13,307 bases of DNA, taken from NCBI GenBank assembly GCA_013695115.1, contig JACDBD010000378.1, positions 1 through 13,307 of the forward strand. Reading direction: 5' to 3'. The translations under genes and the position numbers were made by a program. This DNA is from Actinomycetota bacterium. Its GTDB lineage: Bacteria > Actinomycetota > Acidimicrobiia > IMCC26256 > JACDBD01. Shown piece by piece: positions 13,129 through 13,307 of the stretch (position 1 is its first letter; every line of letters starts with the position of its first letter). The notes beneath the pieces were generated by a model. It was not told where the DNA came from, did no database searches, and was given only the letters and a program-made list of their open reading frames with translations.

Positions 13129-13307
13129 ATGGGTCTGCTCCGCCCGCTCGGCGCGGTCGCGCTCGCTGCCGCGTTCGTGTGCACCGTCTCTTCCTGGTTC
13201 GGCGCGCCCGTCGGGGCCGAGCCACCCGATCCGCCCACCGGCTGGCTCCGGCCCGTGGACGGGGCGGTCGTGCGGCCGTTCGAGGAGCCCGCCTCCCGGT
13301 ACGGTCC
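13129..13307 (+). CDS. Secreted M23-family (LytM-like) metallopeptidase, N-terminus (3' partial)
   Basis: Only the first 59 codons are in the window. The ATG start gives a clear signal peptide: a basic start (MGLLRP), a hydrophobic core of ~15 residues (LGAVALAAAFVCTVSSW) and a likely cleavage after PVGA at about residue 31. There is no lipobox. The mature part begins EPPDPPTGWLRPVDG and continues VVRPFEEPASRYGP to the window end. WxxPVDG...VxRxFxxPxxxYGPGHRG is how small actinobacterial M23 peptidases enter their zinc-binding HxxxD motif, which should lie just past the edge. Such enzymes cleave peptidoglycan cross-bridges or act as division/cell-wall activators. Location next to the WhiG-type sigma factor matches the order seen in Streptomyces, where rpsB-tsf follows. 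Confidence 0.75.
   Translation, partial: MGLLRPLGAVALAAAFVCTVSSWFGAPVGAEPPDPPTGWLRPVDGAVVRPFEEPASRYG

Overview
The window reads as a high-GC actinobacterial chromosome segment, most likely from the Acidimicrobiia side of the phylum (inferred from gene order and codon use, not proven). Almost every gene belongs to the conserved block smc - ftsY - ffh - rpsP - khpA - rimM - trmD - rplS - DUF2469 - yraN - comM/dprA - xerC - whiG-type sigma factor - M23 peptidase. GTG starts are common, intergenic gaps are short, and stop/start overlaps (GTGA, TAGTG, ATGA) are frequent.

Layout. 1-2922: the C-terminal end of SMC, an MscS-type channel, and FtsY, packed 9 and 5 nt apart. 2932-4245: Ffh, the SRP GTPase partner of FtsY, 9 nt downstream. 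4316-6866: ribosome-biogenesis run rpsP, khpA (KH-domain protein), rimM, trmD, rplS. 6967-7682: a DUF2469 protein and YraN. 7679-8601: a previously easy-to-miss 37-residue membrane protein on the minus strand, divergent from a crotonase-family gene. 8615-11163: dprA and comM on the minus strand, overlapping by 4 nt. 11286-13307: xerC, a WhiG/FliA-like sigma factor, and the 5' end of a secreted M23 peptidase gene.

Functional themes are chromosome segregation and dimer resolution (SMC, XerC), co-translational membrane targeting (FtsY, Ffh), ribosome and tRNA maturation (S16, KhpA, RimM, TrmD, L19), DNA processing (ComM, DprA, YraN) and developmental or motility-type transcription control (sigma factor).

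I did not find a new defence or mobile system, CRISPR array, tRNA or rRNA. The unusual points are smaller: xerC needs a 1-nt frame correction near 11340; rimM's conserved N-terminus is present but has no usable start codon; trmD carries an 18-bp tandem duplication inside its catalytic loop; khpA has an Asp-rich 54-bp tandem repeat forming its N-terminus; a tiny membrane gene shares a CTAG stop palindrome with yraN and a possible overlapping divergent promoter with the crotonase gene; and several genes normally in this block (amt-glnK-glnD, lepB, rnhB) are absent while dprA-comM is inverted.
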